DNA of 64,000 nt, from contig CP090851.1 of the NCBI GenBank assembly GCA_041879415.1, forward strand, positions 2,666,001-2,730,000. The letters are read 5' to 3'. A program made the position numbers and the translations under genes. Below, in pieces: positions 31,658 to 42,746 of this stretch (its first letter is position 1; every line of letters starts with the position of its first letter). The notes under the pieces are model-generated. The model saw only the letters and a list, made by a program, of their open reading frames with translations. It made no database searches and was not told the origin of the DNA. The stretch is from Vibrio chagasii (GTDB taxonomy: Bacteria > Pseudomonadota > Gammaproteobacteria > Enterobacterales > Vibrionaceae).

Positions 31658-32590
31658 CTAATCAGATGCTATTGCATCTGAAAGAGTTTCTAACGCTTGA
31701 TCAATGTTTTCGCTATCCAACCAAGTTAAATCATCCCAACTGCGCAACCAGGTGATCTGTCGCTTGGCCAACTGACGGGTTGCACAGACACCACGGAAAA
31801 CCGCTTCGTCTAAATCACAATTACCGTCTAAATAATCCCACATCTGCCTATAACCAACGCATCGAATCGATGGCAATTCAGGATGAAGATCTTCTCTGGC
31901 GTACAGCGCCTTCATTTCTTCTTCAAAGCCTGCTTCGATCATCTTCTCGAAACGCAGCTCAATGCGGCGATGGAGTTCTTTCCTTTCCTTGGGAGCTATT
32001 GCAAATTGTTTTACACGAAATGGCAGGCTATCGCCTTTCGTTTGAGTTAGCTCTGTTAATGTTTTACCCGAAATTCGATAAACTTCCAATGCCCTTGAAA
32101 GCCTTTGTGGATCATTTGGGTGTATTCTTTCAGCGGATACGGGATCAATCTCTCTTAATTGATCGTGTAATGCTTGCCAACCTTGCTCAATAGATTCCGC
32201 TTCAATCTGCTTACGAATCTCAGGATCCGCAGCCGGTAGTGGCGATAAACCTTCCAACAACGCTTTGTAGTAAAGCATAGTGCCGCCCACTAAAAGAGGG
32301 ATCTTGCCTTGGGCAACGATCTCGTTCATCTCTTTCAATGCATCACGACGAAAATCTGCCGCAGAGTACGCTTCGCTTGGGTCAAGAATATCAATCAAGC
32401 GGTGAGGCGCGAGCGCAAGCTCTTCTGCATCCGGTTTAGCGGTGCCGATATCCATGTCTTTGTAGATAAGTGCCGAATCGACGCTGATGATCTCTACTGG
32501 GTATTTCTGACGTAGGCGGATAGCTAAATCTGTTTTTCCTGATGCCGTTGGGCCCATTAAAAACAACGCTAAAGGTAATTTTTCAGTCAT
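31658..32590 (-). CDS. miaA: tRNA dimethylallyltransferase
   Basis: MiaA adds the dimethylallyl group to A37 of tRNAs reading UNN codons, which steadies codon pairing. The 310-residue protein has the P-loop [16 protein letters not shown] near residue 12, [18 protein letters not shown] near 38, [18 protein letters not shown] near 100, and the zinc-free substrate segment [12 protein letters not shown] near 250. It lies between mutL and hfq in the conserved superoperon order. Confidence 0.98.
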   Translation of the reverse strand: MTEKLPLALFLMGPTASGKTDLAIRLRQKYPVEIISVDSALIYKDMDIGTAKPDAEELALAPHRLIDILDPSEAYSAADFRRDALKEMNEIVAQGKIPLLVGGTMLYYKALLEGLSPLPAADPEIRKQIEAESIEQGWQALHDQLREIDPVSAERIHPNDPQRLSRALEVYRISGKTLTELTQTKGDSLPFRVKQFAIAPKERKELHRRIELRFEKMIEAGFEEEMKALYAREDLHPELPSIRCVGYRQMWDYLDGNCDLDEAVFRGVCATRQLAKRQITWLRSWDDLTWLDSENIDQALETLSDAIASD

Positions 32591-32732
32591 GATATTTAGT
32601 ATTTGTTTCTCAGTTATAGCGCTTTATAGCAAAGGGCTTTTGTCACGAGGGATTTGCGTTCAAAAAAGCGTCCATCGTAAAAATAAAATCATACACAGCC
32701 TAAGCCGTAAATATGCTTAATTTATCAATAAA

Positions 32733-34925
32733 CTAAGCCATAAATGCCGCAATAGTCGCCGAAAAGTCGATAGGATTAACAAACTCAGGATCATCTAATG
32801 GAAGTAGACCATGCCAAAGTTGTTCAAGTTCCCCAACTAATTGAACCGCTTCAGATAAAGTGTAGTCGCTTTTTACTTGTGCGGTTTGAATCCCGATCCA
32901 GTTAACTAAACCTGGCAACAGGTCATCAGGTTGCTTCACTGTACTCTGGGCATTTATTGAAGCCGCGTACGATAACAGATCTGGGATCAGAATTTGTAAG
33001 TTTTGCTGCCTTAATGGAGAAGGAACCCCCATCACCATAATGGCTTCGCTATTTCGAACCTTAAGCTCAATACCAAGACGAGCCAGTGGTTGGTTTAATG
33101 TCTTCGCTACCTCAACCAATTCACTACCAATTTTAAGCGATAAAGGCACCAGTAATGGCTGGCTTTTTAATGCCCCGCTTCGTGTATCCAGCTGGCCAAT
33201 AACGCGCAATAATTCCGCTTTAGCCAAGGAGACCAACACGCAACCATTCTTATTGCCCATCATCAGGTACTGACGCTCGACAATCGAGACCGCCTTACCT
33301 AATTCAGTGACTGGTGTTCTTGGCTTCGACTGAGACAGCTTCTGTTGAGACAACTCAGTATCGCTTGGCGCTGTTTGCTTCACCGGCTGTTGAGCATCTG
33401 ATGGCTCGACGGTTTGACGCTCAAAATCTGGCGTTTTCAACAGCTCTTTATAAGCACTAACCTCGCGCTTCGAAGGTGCAGGCTCAGCGTGGTGTTGATG
33501 TGATTCTTTCTCTTTCTTCGGAGCCGGTCGTGATTCTATCCACTCTTGACGAGGCGAACCGGTAAAACTGGTTTCACGAGCAGATGAGTTATGGTTAGCC
33601 GGTGAACCTAAATTACTTGAAGAACCACTGCTTGAAGAGCCTCTGTTAGACGCTAAGCCATAGTGCTGACCACCATCATTAACGCTGTGCTGAGGCTGAT
33701 CATAAGCTTGCTCAGGTTCTGCTTTTCTCGGATAGGCTGGAGTCTGCTCAATCGCATGTCGCACTCTTTCAGAAACCTGCGATTGTTCCAAATGAGCTGG
33801 GACATTACTTTCTGGCGCACTAAAACTCGTCGTCTCTTCCGCTTCAGGTATCGAACTATCTTGCTGATAATTAGGGGCTTCTGATTGGTGGAAAGCAGAT
33901 TGATTGATAGGCGCCGCATCGATTTGCTTACTTTGTGCTAGGCCATCGCTCAGTGCTTGATAAATAAAATCATGCACCAGACGAGCCTGATGGAAGCGCA
34001 CTTCATGTTTAGCAGGGTGAACATTCACATCGACTTGATGTGGGTCCAATTCAATGAAGAGTACGTAAGTAGCAAATTGGTCTGGACGCAAGCTAGTTTC
34101 GTAGCTTTGGCGAATCGCGTGATTGATCAGTTTGTCACGCATCATACGGCCATTCACATAGCAGTATTGTAAGTCGCTTTGCTGTCTTGCCCCCTCTGGC
34201 GTGGTGATCCAGCCATGAAGTTTCAACCCTTGGTGCTCAAGTTCTATCTTAAGCATATGACGAACAAATGGATTACCGCATACCGCTGCAATGCGTTTCT
34301 CAGCTTGAACCTCTGTCTTAGCAGCGCGGTACTGACGAATCATCTTGCCGTTATGACGCAGGTTGATCGTTACATCAAAGCTGCTTAATGCAATACGCTT
34401 AAGCAGCTCATCAATATGAGTGAATTCGGTTTTTTCAGTACGTAAGAATTTGCGGCGTGCCGGGGTATTGAAAAATAGATCCAGCACTTCAACCGAGGTG
34501 CCAATTGGATGCGCGGCAGGCTGCAATTTTACCTGCATATCTCGGCCTTCACTGTGCGCCGCCCAAGCTTGATCTTGAGTAGCAGGGCGTGAAGTCATGG
34601 TTAAGCGCGCGACTGAGCTAATACTCGCTAGCGCTTCACCACGGAAACCTAGGCTGACGATCGCCTCAAGGTCATCAAGAGTATGGATTTTAGAGGTAGC
34701 ATGGCGACTTAGTGCGAGAGCAAGCTCATCTTTAACGATGCCCTTACCGTTATCACGAACACGGATCATCTTGGCGCCACCTTTCTCGATATCAATATCG
34801 ATACGTGTTGCACCGGAATCCAAACTGTTCTCAACCAGCTCTTTTACAACAGAGGCTGGCCTTTCTACTACTTCACCCGCTGCGATTTGGTTCGCTAAGC
34901 GAGCTGGCAGTATTTTGATCGTCAT
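32733..34925 (-). CDS. mutL: DNA mismatch repair protein MutL
   Basis: MutL links mismatch recognition by MutS to MutH nicking. I use the ATG at 34925 ([20 protein letters not shown]), the normal family start, giving 730 residues; 18 extra in-frame residues upstream are not family-like. The GHKL ATPase motifs are visible: [27 protein letters not shown] and [12 protein letters not shown]. The middle part (about residues 335-560) is a low-complexity Ser/Gln/Pro-rich linker, longer than in E. coli, and the C-terminal dimerisation domain follows (about 560-730). I see no DQHA-type endonuclease motif, as expected where MutH is used. It lies 76 bases downstream of amiB. Confidence 0.96.
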   Translation of the reverse strand: MTIKILPARLANQIAAGEVVERPASVVKELVENSLDSGATRIDIDIEKGGAKMIRVRDNGKGIVKDELALALSRHATSKIHTLDDLEAIVSLGFRGEALASISSVARLTMTSRPATQDQAWAAHSEGRDMQVKLQPAAHPIGTSVEVLDLFFNTPARRKFLRTEKTEFTHIDELLKRIALSSFDVTINLRHNGKMIRQYRAAKTEVQAEKRIAAVCGNPFVRHMLKIELEHQGLKLHGWITTPEGARQQSDLQYCYVNGRMMRDKLINHAIRQSYETSLRPDQFATYVLFIELDPHQVDVNVHPAKHEVRFHQARLVHDFIYQALSDGLAQSKQIDAAPINQSAFHQSEAPNYQQDSSIPEAEETTSFSAPESNVPAHLEQSQVSERVRHAIEQTPAYPRKAEPEQAYDQPQHSVNDGGQHYGLASNRGSSSSGSSSNLGSPANHNSSARETSFTGSPRQEWIESRPAPKKEKESHQHHAEPAPSKREVSAYKELLKTPDFERQTVEPSDAQQPVKQTAPSDTELSQQKLSQSKPRTPVTELGKAVSIVERQYLMMGNKNGCVLVSLAKAELLRVIGQLDTRSGALKSQPLLVPLSLKIGSELVEVAKTLNQPLARLGIELKVRNSEAIMVMGVPSPLRQQNLQILIPDLLSYAASINAQSTVKQPDDLLPGLVNWIGIQTAQVKSDYTLSEAVQLVGELEQLWHGLLPLDDPEFVNPIDFSATIAAFMA

Positions 34926-35000
34926 ATTTATAGCTACCTTACTGCCATCCATAGAAGCCCTTCCATGTTTAGAAGGCACTTCTATGTTAGTTAAACTCGA

Positions 35001-36722
35001 TTATTTATGAGGAATAATCAGCACTTGTCCAATCGCCAGTTCATCAGAGCGGAGCTTATTCGCTTGGCGAATACTGTTCACACTCACACCGTACTTCGCG
35101 GCAATCTTGCCTAAGTAATCACCTCTTGCGACTTTATGCTTGCGCAGAGGAACATCTTTAACCTCAACCGTAATACGTAACTTTTGACCCACTCTCACTG
35201 TTTCTGATTTTAGACGGTTCTCACGTTTAATATCAGCCACAGACACTTTATAACGGCTAGCTATCTTACCTAGGTATTCTCCAGACTTAACCGTGTGAGT
35301 AATAGTCTTGGTCTTAACCGCACTACTTGATGAGGAGCTTGAAGCGCTACCTGGAATCTTCAGCACTTGGCCAATCGCTAGGCTGCTTGACTTCAGGTTA
35401 TTGTACTTCATCAATGCTTGTGTCGATGTGCCGTACTTACTCGCAATCACCGATAACGACTCACCACGAGACACCTTGTGCTGACTAACACTGCCTGTTG
35501 ATGATGTCGCATTAGACAAGATAATCCCTTCAGGCGGGTTCTCTTTCAAGTACTTCACCACGGCTTTAGTCACAGCACGCGCAAGTTTATCTTGGTGCGA
35601 ACGTTGGAAAAGTAACTTCTCTTCCGTTGGGTTTGAAATAAAGCCCGTTTCTACCAATACCGATGGGATCTGCGGTGAGCGCAATACTGCCAAGCTCGTA
35701 TTAATCGGCTTACTGTTGTGTAGCTTAGCGACTTTACCCATTTCAGATAGAATCGCTGTTGCCAGTTTATAGCCCTCTTTCTGAGAGTGGCTAAACTGCA
35801 GGTCCAACAAGGTTTGGTTTACGTTCTTATCATCAATGTTGTTAGTGAAAGCAGCGCCGCTGCCTCCCAACAATTCTGATTGTTTCTCTTTATTCTCAAT
35901 CCAACGGGAGATTTCTGTATTCGCACGTCGAGTATTCAGTACAAACACCGAGCCGCCTCGTGGTTGAGGTGTAGTAAAGGCATCCGCGTGAATAGAGATC
36001 AATAGGTGTGCTTCATTCTCACGAGCGATAGCAACACGTCGATTGAGGTTTACAAAGTAGTCAGCATTACGAGTCATACGAGTTTTGATACCCGGGATCG
36101 CATTCAATTGAGCGGCTAATTTCTTAGAAATACTCAGCGTCGCATCTTTTTCATATTTACGACTTGGACCGATCGAGCCTGGGTCTTCACCACCATGGCC
36201 AGGATCAATCACGATCAAAATATCTTTCTGACGCTTAACCTGATTGATGTCTTTGCTTACCGTTGGCTTACTTGGTTTTGCAGTAGGTTTGCTCTTGCTC
36301 GCCGCACCATGAGGCAGATCGATAACCAAGCGGTGCCCATATTGGCCGCCCGGTGTTGGGCTCAACTTAAAGAGCTCAGCTTTAGAAGATTTCTTCAATT
36401 CGAAAACTAATCGATAGGTTCCTTTCTGTGGAGGAGAGCTTTTACGAACTTTAGAAAGTACTGGACTGTCTTTCACCACCACCGGTAACTTAGTGGCCAA
36501 TTCGGTATTTTTTAAATCGACAACCAAGCGGCTTGGGCTACTCAGTGTGAAATAGCTAAAATCGACCTCAGATTTAAGATCGATAACCACACGCGTTTCT
36601 TCAGGTGAAGGCCAAACCCTCAAACCTTTTAGTGAATTCGCAGAAACCAGTGATGAAAATAGTAAGGAGAAAACAGCAGCCATCATGGATACTGTTGGAA
36701 AAAGGCGTCTAGAAATCAACAT
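35001..36722 (-). CDS. amiB: N-acetylmuramoyl-L-alanine amidase AmiB
   Basis: AmiB cleaves the peptide stem from septal peptidoglycan so daughter cells can part. The 573-residue protein has a signal peptide (cleaved after SSLVSA), an AMIN domain that targets the septum (about 30-140, [19 protein letters not shown]), a zinc amidase_3 domain ([15 protein letters not shown] near 172, ISIHADAF near 243, VETGFISNP near 360), and three LysM repeats at the C-terminus (near 415, 478 and 528), one more than is common. It overlaps the end of tsaE by 7 bases, so translation is coupled. Confidence 0.97.
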   Translation of the reverse strand: MLISRRLFPTVSMMAAVFSLLFSSLVSANSLKGLRVWPSPEETRVVIDLKSEVDFSYFTLSSPSRLVVDLKNTELATKLPVVVKDSPVLSKVRKSSPPQKGTYRLVFELKKSSKAELFKLSPTPGGQYGHRLVIDLPHGAASKSKPTAKPSKPTVSKDINQVKRQKDILIVIDPGHGGEDPGSIGPSRKYEKDATLSISKKLAAQLNAIPGIKTRMTRNADYFVNLNRRVAIARENEAHLLISIHADAFTTPQPRGGSVFVLNTRRANTEISRWIENKEKQSELLGGSGAAFTNNIDDKNVNQTLLDLQFSHSQKEGYKLATAILSEMGKVAKLHNSKPINTSLAVLRSPQIPSVLVETGFISNPTEEKLLFQRSHQDKLARAVTKAVVKYLKENPPEGIILSNATSSTGSVSQHKVSRGESLSVIASKYGTSTQALMKYNNLKSSSLAIGQVLKIPGSASSSSSSSAVKTKTITHTVKSGEYLGKIASRYKVSVADIKRENRLKSETVRVGQKLRITVEVKDVPLRKHKVARGDYLGKIAAKYGVSVNSIRQANKLRSDELAIGQVLIIPHK

Positions 36723-37180
36723 AACTCCAACTGACTAAGTAAGCGCTGTCCGTATTCACTATTAGCGGTTAAAGAAACAATACGGTGATCGTCTTGGTAA
36801 CGAATATCAATATCCATGTCCGCTTCTGGTAGCAGTCCTTGGCCTTTCTCTGGCCATTCAACCAAACAGATCGCGTCAGGCGTAAAGTAATCACGAATCC
36901 CCATAAACTCGAGTTCTTCAGGATCGGCTAGGCGGTAAAGATCAAAGTGATACACCTGCCAATCTGCAAGTTGATAAGGTTCAACTAGAGTATACGTTGG
37001 GCTCTTTACATTTCCTTGATGACCAAGTGCTTTTACAAAGCCGCGACTAAACGTCGTTTTACCTGCGCCAAGATCACCATGCAGATAAATCGTTGTCTGC
37101 TGTGAGCAAAGATTAGAAAGCTCCGTTCCTAGTTGAATCGTTGCTTGTTCATCTTTCAAAGTAAATTGTTTAGTGCTCAT
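36716..37180 (-). CDS. tsaE: tRNA threonylcarbamoyladenosine biosynthesis ATPase TsaE
   Basis: TsaE is the ATPase that helps TsaB/TsaD add threonylcarbamoyl to A37 of ANN-decoding tRNAs. I use the ATG at 37180 ([18 protein letters not shown]), giving 154 residues, the family length; the longer frame up to 37264 adds a non-homologous start. Walker A is [21 protein letters not shown] near 35, followed by [12 protein letters not shown] and [17 protein letters not shown]. It is the first gene of the tsaE-amiB-mutL-miaA-hfq-hflXKC run and diverges from queG; nnr, which precedes tsaE in E. coli, is absent here. Confidence 0.96.
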   Translation of the reverse strand: MSTKQFTLKDEQATIQLGTELSNLCSQQTTIYLHGDLGAGKTTFSRGFVKALGHQGNVKSPTYTLVEPYQLADWQVYHFDLYRLADPEELEFMGIRDYFTPDAICLVEWPEKGQGLLPEADMDIDIRYQDDHRIVSLTANSEYGQRLLSQLELC

Positions 37181-37402
37181 GAATACGTTCTCTAAAAATC
37201 GATCGTTGACTATATAAAAATCAAAAGAACAAGAATAGTAAACCGTGATGCTTTTGAGAGACAAGCACTCAAGTGTAAGTTCTATGAAAAATACTGTTCA
37301 AAACACGTCTGTTCTGGTCAACACAACTAAGATCCGTTAAGATCCGCCCCCATTTTTGCCGAACCGAATTTTAGTTATCCTTATCTCTATAAGAATGAAG
37401 CC

Positions 37403-38545
37403 ATGAATCTAGACCATCTTGCTGAAAAAATTAAAATTTGGGGAAAAGAGCTAGGCTTTCAAAAAGTTGGTATCTGCGATGTTGATCTCAGTGAACACGA
37501 AGCCCCTCTTCAAGCATGGCTAGATGCGGGTCATCACGGCGAAATGGATTGGATGGCCCGTCATGGCATGATGCGCGCACGTCCTAATGAACTTCACCCA
37601 GGAACCATTCGAGTGATCAGCGCCCGAATGAACTACCTACCACCAGAAGCTCAGTTTGCCTCAAACCTCAGTGATACCACTCAAGGTTACATCAGCCGTT
37701 ATTCTTTAGGCCGCGATTATCACAAATTGTTCCGTAACCAATTGAAAAAGCTAGGGCAAAGAATCGAAAAAGAGGTCGAAGGTTTAGACTCTCGCCCTTT
37801 CGTTGATTCTGCACCTATTTTAGAAAGACCACTTGCTCAAAAGGCAGGGCTTGGCTGGACAGGTAAACACTCACTCATTCTCGATAAAGACGCAGGCTCT
37901 TGGTTCTTCCTTGGAGAGCTACTCGTGAACATCCCTCTTCCTGTCGATGAGCCGAGTGTTGACGAATGTGGCAAATGCACCGCATGTATCACCTCCTGCC
38001 CAACCGGTGCCATTATTGCTGATGGTGTGGTCGATGCTCGAAAATGCATTTCATATCTAACGATTGAATACGATGGTGTAATCCCGGAAGAGTTCAGAGA
38101 AGCAATTGGGAACCGAATCTATGGTTGCGATGACTGCCAGTTGGTTTGCCCATGGAATCGTCACGCTGATATCACTGAACAAAAAGACTTCCACCGTAGA
38201 GAAGATTTTAAAGAAGCCGACCTCGTTTTACTCGCAAGCTGGGATGAAGCGACCTTCTTAAAGAAAATGGAAGGCTCTGCGATTAGACGTATTGGCCATA
38301 CGCAATGGTTACGCAATATCTATGTTGCTATGGGTAATGCACCATTCCAACAACGTATTGTTGAAACCTTAGAGTCTCACCGAGGTAATAACGACATGTT
38401 AGATGTTCATATCGAGTGGGCTTTAGAAAAACAATTACAGCAATTGCCGAGCATTATTGAGGTTCAAAAAGGTAACAGCAAAGTCGCAACTAAAAAGCAC
38501 CGGCTGATACGCATTGTTGAGAAAGGACTACCAAGAGATGCTTAG
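37403..38545 (+). CDS. queG: Epoxyqueuosine reductase
   Basis: QueG performs the last step of queuosine synthesis, reducing epoxyqueuosine in the wobble position of GUN-anticodon tRNAs with a cobalamin cofactor. The 380-residue protein shows two [4Fe-4S] motifs, CGKCTACITSCPTGAI and CDDCQLVCPWNRH, near residues 193 and 245, and the N-terminal cobalamin-binding region (FVDSAPILERPLAQKAGLGWTGKHS). A C-terminal HEAT-like helical part follows. It diverges from tsaE, as in E. coli. Downstream is a 590-base gene-free region with DnaA boxes and then the tRNA array. Confidence 0.97.
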   Translation: MNLDHLAEKIKIWGKELGFQKVGICDVDLSEHEAPLQAWLDAGHHGEMDWMARHGMMRARPNELHPGTIRVISARMNYLPPEAQFASNLSDTTQGYISRYSLGRDYHKLFRNQLKKLGQRIEKEVEGLDSRPFVDSAPILERPLAQKAGLGWTGKHSLILDKDAGSWFFLGELLVNIPLPVDEPSVDECGKCTACITSCPTGAIIADGVVDARKCISYLTIEYDGVIPEEFREAIGNRIYGCDDCQLVCPWNRHADITEQKDFHRREDFKEADLVLLASWDEATFLKKMEGSAIRRIGHTQWLRNIYVAMGNAPFQQRIVETLESHRGNNDMLDVHIEWALEKQLQQLPSIIEVQKGNSKVATKKHRLIRIVEKGLPRDA

Positions 38546-39137
38546 CCCTATATATGCCAATGTTTGGCAGGCTAGCTATTACTAACAGTCCAACATTTAA
38601 GACAACTCGTTGCACATAATTTTAGAACAATGTTTGACCTTGTTCTCAATTTTGACAATGTGGAAAAAATTCAGAACTCTCGCAAACTTCCGACACCTAC
38701 ACAAAGTTAAACACAGTACCGATAAATGATTAAGATCAAAAAACAACAAGTTAACGATCTTTCACCAAATCCCGCATACGCATCTAAACTTATAAAAAAC
38801 AATAAGTTACAAACATCAAGATTTAGCTAATATATTGAAAACAAGAAAGATCTTTTTGAGAGATGCAAAGAATTAAGCCTGAAATAACTTTATCAACCAA
38901 GTTATCCACATCTAACTATTTGTGGATAAGTCTGTTTATAGATGTGAAAAACCTCAAGTATCTACTTCAGAGACCTGATGATTACTAGCATTCCAGTTGC
39001 TAAGAAAAATTTAAGACAAAAAAATATCCACCATTGATGGAGGATTATTTGCTTTTTTGGGGGATTATGCTTCGCAGCATTAAAGAAAGAGCTTAGGCTC
39101 AAGGCCTATATCCAAGCCAGATAGCTTAGAAAGAAAT
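38546..39137. other. Gene-free AT-rich region with four DnaA boxes (datA-like position)
   Basis: Between queG and the Gly-tRNA genes there is no coding frame. Four matches to the DnaA box TTWTNCACA occur: 38659-38667 (minus), 38902-38910 (plus, TTATCCACA), 38921-38929 (minus, TTATCCACA) and 38943-38951 (minus). The middle two are perfect high-affinity boxes facing each other ten bases apart. A one-mismatch box is at 38707. TATCAACCAAGTTA (near 38891) resembles an IHF site with one extra spacer base. In E. coli the DnaA-titrating locus datA lies, to my knowledge, between the glyVXY tRNA genes and queG, the same position. Confidence 0.6.
39018..39045 (-). terminator. Terminator of the tRNA operon
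   Basis: On the minus strand, ATCCTCCAT pairs with ATGGTGGAT (one mismatch) around CA, followed by a run of seven Ts. It lies about 90 bases past the last Gly tRNA. Confidence 0.8.
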
Positions 39138-39213
39138 TGGAGCGACACACGAGGTTCGAACTCGTGACCTCAACCTTGGCAAGGTTGCGCTCTACCAGCT
39201 GAGCTAGTGTCGC
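39138..39213 (-). tRNA. tRNA-Gly(GCC), last gene of the array
   Basis: The minus strand folds as a full 76-base cloverleaf with acceptor GCGACAC/GTGTCGC, anticodon loop TTGCCAA (anticodon GCC), T-loop TTCGAAC and an encoded CCA end. The nine Gly copies of the array look identical. This one is at the 3' end of the transcript. Confidence 0.97.
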
Positions 39214-39246
39214 ATAAGTTAACCGCTAATGCGTTTAACTGTAATG

Positions 39247-39323
<77 letters not shown>

Positions 39324-39364
39324 TCCGGATGCCATCATTTAAAGTAGATGGGAACTTATCAAAT

Positions 39365-39440
39365 TGGAGCGACACACGAGGTTCGAACTCGTGACCTCAA
39401 CCTTGGCAAGGTTGCGCTCTACCAGCTGAGCTAGTGTCGC
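39365..39440 (-). tRNA. tRNA-Gly(GCC)
   Basis: Same 76-base sequence as the copy at 39138, with anticodon GCC and encoded CCA. It starts a 227-base repeat unit with the fMet gene next to it. Confidence 0.97.
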
Positions 39441-39473
39441 ATAAGTTAATCGCTAATGCGCTTAACTATAATG

Positions 39474-39550
<77 letters not shown>

Positions 39551-39591
39551 TCCGGATGCCATCATTTAAAGTAGATGGGAACTTATCAAAT

Positions 39592-39667
39592 TGGAGCGAC
39601 ACACGAGGTTCGAACTCGTGACCTCAACCTTGGCAAGGTTGCGCTCTACCAGCTGAGCTAGTGTCGC
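39592..39667 (-). tRNA. tRNA-Gly(GCC)
   Basis: Identical by eye to the other Gly copies. From this unit on the spacers switch to a second type and the repeat unit becomes 222 bases. Confidence 0.97.
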
Positions 39668-39700
39668 ATAAGTTAATCGCTAATGCGCTTAACTGTAATG

Positions 39701-39777
<77 letters not shown>

Positions 39778-39813
39778 TCCGGATGCATCAATTAAGTTGA
39801 TGAGTCTTTAATT

Positions 39814-39889
39814 TGGAGCGACACACGAGGTTCGAACTCGTGACCTCAACCTTGGCAAGGTTGCGCTCTACCAGCTGAGCTAGTGTCGC
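39814..39889 (-). tRNA. tRNA-Gly(GCC)
   Basis: Identical by eye to the other Gly copies, with anticodon GCC and encoded CCA. Confidence 0.97.
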
Positions 39890-39922
39890 ATAAGTTAACC
39901 GCTAATGCGTTTAACTGTAATG

Positions 39923-39999
<77 letters not shown>

Positions 40000-40035
40000 T
40001 CCGGATGCATCAATTAAGTTGATGAGTCTCTAATT

Positions 40036-40111
40036 TGGAGCGACACACGAGGTTCGAACTCGTGACCTCAACCTTGGCAAGGTTGCGCTCTACCAGCTGA
40101 GCTAGTGTCGC
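40036..40111 (-). tRNA. tRNA-Gly(GCC)
   Basis: Identical by eye to the other Gly copies, in a 222-base repeat unit. Confidence 0.97.
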
Positions 40112-40144
40112 ATAAGTTAACCGCTAATGCGTTTAACTATAATG

Positions 40145-40221
<77 letters not shown>

Positions 40222-40257
40222 TCCGGATGCATCAATTAAGTTGATGAGTCTCTAATT

Positions 40258-40333
40258 TGGAGCGACACACGAGGTTCGAACTCGTGACCTCAACCTTGGC
40301 AAGGTTGCGCTCTACCAGCTGAGCTAGTGTCGC
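40258..40333 (-). tRNA. tRNA-Gly(GCC)
   Basis: Identical by eye to the other Gly copies, in a 222-base repeat unit. Confidence 0.97.
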
Positions 40334-40366
40334 ATAAGTTAACCGCTAATGCGTTTAACTATAATG

Positions 40367-40443
<77 letters not shown>

Positions 40444-40479
40444 TCCGGATGCATCAATTAAGTTGATGAGTCTCTAATT

Positions 40480-40555
40480 TGGAGCGACACACGAGGTTCG
40501 AACTCGTGACCTCAACCTTGGCAAGGTTGCGCTCTACCAGCTGAGCTAGTGTCGC
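40480..40555 (-). tRNA. tRNA-Gly(GCC), third in the transcript
   Basis: Identical by eye to the other Gly copies. The spacer towards the promoter (40556-40609) is 54 bases and contains a GAAAGGT/ACCTTTC hairpin. Confidence 0.97.
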
Positions 40556-40609
40556 ATCATGGAAAGGTCTTTCACCTTTCGATTACCGTTTTCACGTTAA
40601 TCTACAAAT

Positions 40610-40685
40610 TGGAGCGACACACGAGGTTCGAACTCGTGACCTCAACCTTGGCAAGGTTGCGCTCTACCAGCTGAGCTAGTGTCGC
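40610..40685 (-). tRNA. tRNA-Gly(GCC), second in the transcript
   Basis: Identical by eye to the other Gly copies. Its spacers on both sides are of the 54-base hairpin type. Confidence 0.97.
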
Positions 40686-40739
40686 ATCACGGAAAGGTCT
40701 TTCACCTTTCGATTACCGCTTTCGCGTTAATCTACAAAT

Positions 40740-40815
40740 TGGAGCGACACACGAGGTTCGAACTCGTGACCTCAACCTTGGCAAGGTTGCGCTCTACCAG
40801 CTGAGCTAGTGTCGC
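40740..40815 (-). tRNA. tRNA-Gly(GCC), first in the transcript
   Basis: Identical by eye to the other Gly copies, with anticodon GCC and encoded CCA. About 30 bases of leader separate it from the promoter at 40851-40878. Confidence 0.97.
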
Positions 40816-40850
40816 ATTCTGAAAACGTCTTTCGCCGTTCAGGGCTGCGA

Positions 40851-40878
40851 ATTATAAGAGCATTTTTTTGTGATGCAA
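40851..40878 (-). promoter_or_regulatory. Promoter of the 15-gene tRNA operon
   Basis: On the minus strand, TTGCAT (40873-40878) is separated by 16 bases, including an A7 run, from a perfect TATAAT (40851-40856). A GC-rich discriminator (CGCAGCCC) follows, as in stringently controlled stable-RNA promoters. I see no other strong promoter inside the array. Confidence 0.85.
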
Positions 40879-40995
40879 GTCCTTAATGCAAAATTACGAA
40901 ACTTTTTATTCAACTGCTGTAAAAGCACACAGATTTGCAAAAAAATTAGCTCTTATGTCCCTGAAAAGTTAGACAAACGTGATCAGTTTATCCGG

Positions 40996-41541
40996 CTAGA
41001 TGTTAATAATTGTTTTTCGGTAGTACTGCAGCTCGGCAATTGACTCGCGAATATCGTCTAATGCTAAGTGGCTTCCTGACTTAGAAAAACCATCTAATAC
41101 TTCAGGTTTCCAACGACGAGCTAGCTCTTTAAGCGTACTAACATCAACATAACGGTAGTGGAAGTACTCTTCTAATTCAGGCATGTGCTTGTATAGGAAA
41201 CGGCGGTCTTGGCCAATGCTGTTACCACAAATCGGCGATTTACCTTTTGGTACCCACTTTTCAAGAAACGCGATCGTCTGTTCGATAGCGTCTTGCTCAG
41301 TGATGGTACTTTCTTGAATTCGCTTCACTAGACCACTGCCAGTGTGCGTCGTTGTGCACCATTCGTCCATTTTGTCTAATTCACTCTGAGGTTGGTGAAT
41401 AGCCAAAACAGGTCCTTCAGCAAGGATGTTAAGCTCACTATCAGTCACAATAGTCGCAATTTCAATGATTTTATGAGTTTCAGGATCCAGTCCCGTCATC
41501 TCTAGATCTACCCAAATTAGGTTCTGATCGCTAAAGGACAT
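40996..41541 (-). CDS. orn: Oligoribonuclease
   Basis: Orn degrades RNA fragments of two to five bases, including pGpG from cyclic-di-GMP breakdown. The 181-residue DEDD exonuclease shows [21 protein letters not shown] near residue 9 (Asp, Glu), [16 protein letters not shown] near 110 (Asp), and [18 protein letters not shown] near 155 with the HxxxxD motif. It diverges from rsgA, as in E. coli, with a 150-base gap that holds an inverted repeat. The tRNA operon lies downstream. Confidence 0.98.
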   Translation of the reverse strand: MSFSDQNLIWVDLEMTGLDPETHKIIEIATIVTDSELNILAEGPVLAIHQPQSELDKMDEWCTTTHTGSGLVKRIQESTITEQDAIEQTIAFLEKWVPKGKSPICGNSIGQDRRFLYKHMPELEEYFHYRYVDVSTLKELARRWKPEVLDGFSKSGSHLALDDIRESIAELQYYRKTIINI

Positions 41542-41595
41542 AAGGCGTCGCCTATTTGTTTATGTTTAAAAGAGGTACTATACCCAAATAACTAT

Positions 41596-41653
41596 ACTCA
41601 AACTAGCTTTAGGGCCATCGAAATCAAATGGCACCAGCAACAGTAGTTTGAGT
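41596..41653. repeat. Perfect 10-bp inverted repeat in the orn/rsgA divergent gap
   Basis: ACTCAAACTA (41596-41605) and TAGTTTGAGT (41644-41653) are exact complements, with a smaller GCCAT/ATGGC pair inside. TATACCCAA just outside (41579) matches the end of the 267-bp element at 6552. It may be a short relative of that element or an operator. Confidence 0.55.
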
Positions 41654-41690
41654 TCCCAATCATCAAGTTAGATGTGTTAAGTGAAAAATT

Positions 41691-42746
41691 GTGGCTAAAA
41701 AAAAGAAGTTAACTAAAGGTCAGGTGCGTCGCGTACGTAGCAACCAGAACAAGCGACTCAAGAAAGAAGACTCAATCCAATGGGATGAGAACATGCTTGG
41801 TAGCACCAAAAGCGGACTCGTGATTACGCGCTTTGGTCAACATGCTGATATCGAGGATCTTGAAACAAACGAAGTTCATCGTTGTAACTTACGCCGTAGT
41901 ATCGAGACTTTAGTTTCTGGTGACCGAGTGACTTGGCGTGCAGGCCTAGAATCAATGGCTGGTATTTCAGGCGTTGTGGAAGCCGTTGAGCCAAGAACCT
42001 CAATGCTAACTCGCCCAGATTACTACGACGGCCTAAAACCTGTCGCAGCTAACGTAGACCAGATGGTTATCGTGTCTGCTGTACTTCCAGAGCTATCACT
42101 TAATATTATCGACCGTTACTTAATTGCTTCAGAAACAGTAAAAATCGCACCGCTTGTTGTACTCAACAAGGTCGACCTACTGACTGAAGAGCAAATTGCT
42201 GAGTACCAAGAGACACTAAAGATTTACGAAGAGATCGGCTACAAAGTGATGTTCGTGAGTAAAGAGTCTGGCTACGGTATCAAAGAGCTCGAAGCTGAAC
42301 TCAAAGGCCGTATCAACATCTTTGTTGGCCAATCTGGTGTAGGTAAATCTAGCCTAGTGAATGCGCTAATGCCGACACTTGATATCGAAGAGGGTGAAGT
42401 TTCAGAAAACTCAGGCCTTGGTCAGCACACCACCACAGCAGCTCGCTTGTACCACTTCCCTTCAGGTGGCGACCTAATCGATTCTCCTGGAGTTCGTGAA
42501 TTTGGTCTATGGCACTTAGAAGCCGATGAAATCACTGAAGCTTTCGTTGAGTTCAAGCCTTACCTCGGCGGCTGTAAGTTCCGAGACTGTAAGCATAATG
42601 ATGATCCAGGCTGCATCCTGCGTGAAGCCGTTGAAGATGGGAAAATCAGTCGACTACGTTTCGACAACTACCACCGCATCATTGAGAGCATGGTCAACAA
42701 CAAAGACAACCGTCAGTATTCACGAAACAAAAAAGCGGATCTTTAA
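41691..42746 (+). CDS. rsgA: Small ribosomal subunit biogenesis GTPase RsgA
   Basis: RsgA checks late 30S assembly and frees RbfA. The 351-residue protein starts at a GTG (41691; [13 protein letters not shown]). It has an OB fold, then a circularly permuted G domain in the order G4 (VVLNKVDLL), G1 ([16 protein letters not shown]), G3 (DSPGVREFG), and a C-terminal zinc knuckle ([22 protein letters not shown]). It diverges from orn and is followed 124 bases later by psd, the usual gammaproteobacterial order. Confidence 0.97.
   Translation: MAKKKKLTKGQVRRVRSNQNKRLKKEDSIQWDENMLGSTKSGLVITRFGQHADIEDLETNEVHRCNLRRSIETLVSGDRVTWRAGLESMAGISGVVEAVEPRTSMLTRPDYYDGLKPVAANVDQMVIVSAVLPELSLNIIDRYLIASETVKIAPLVVLNKVDLLTEEQIAEYQETLKIYEEIGYKVMFVSKESGYGIKELEAELKGRINIFVGQSGVGKSSLVNALMPTLDIEEGEVSENSGLGQHTTTAARLYHFPSGGDLIDSPGVREFGLWHLEADEITEAFVEFKPYLGGCKFRDCKHNDDPGCILREAVEDGKISRLRFDNYHRIIESMVNNKDNRQYSRNKKADL

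Noticed and set aside
38659..38951. crtS site that triggers chromosome 2 replication
   Set aside because: I recall crtS from a different genomic neighbourhood, and I cannot recognise its sequence here.
38500..39137. A chromosomal replication origin near the DnaA boxes
   Set aside because: None of the genes that flank Vibrio oriC1 (mnmG, mioC, dnaA) or oriC2 (rctB) are present; a titration or regulatory locus fits better.
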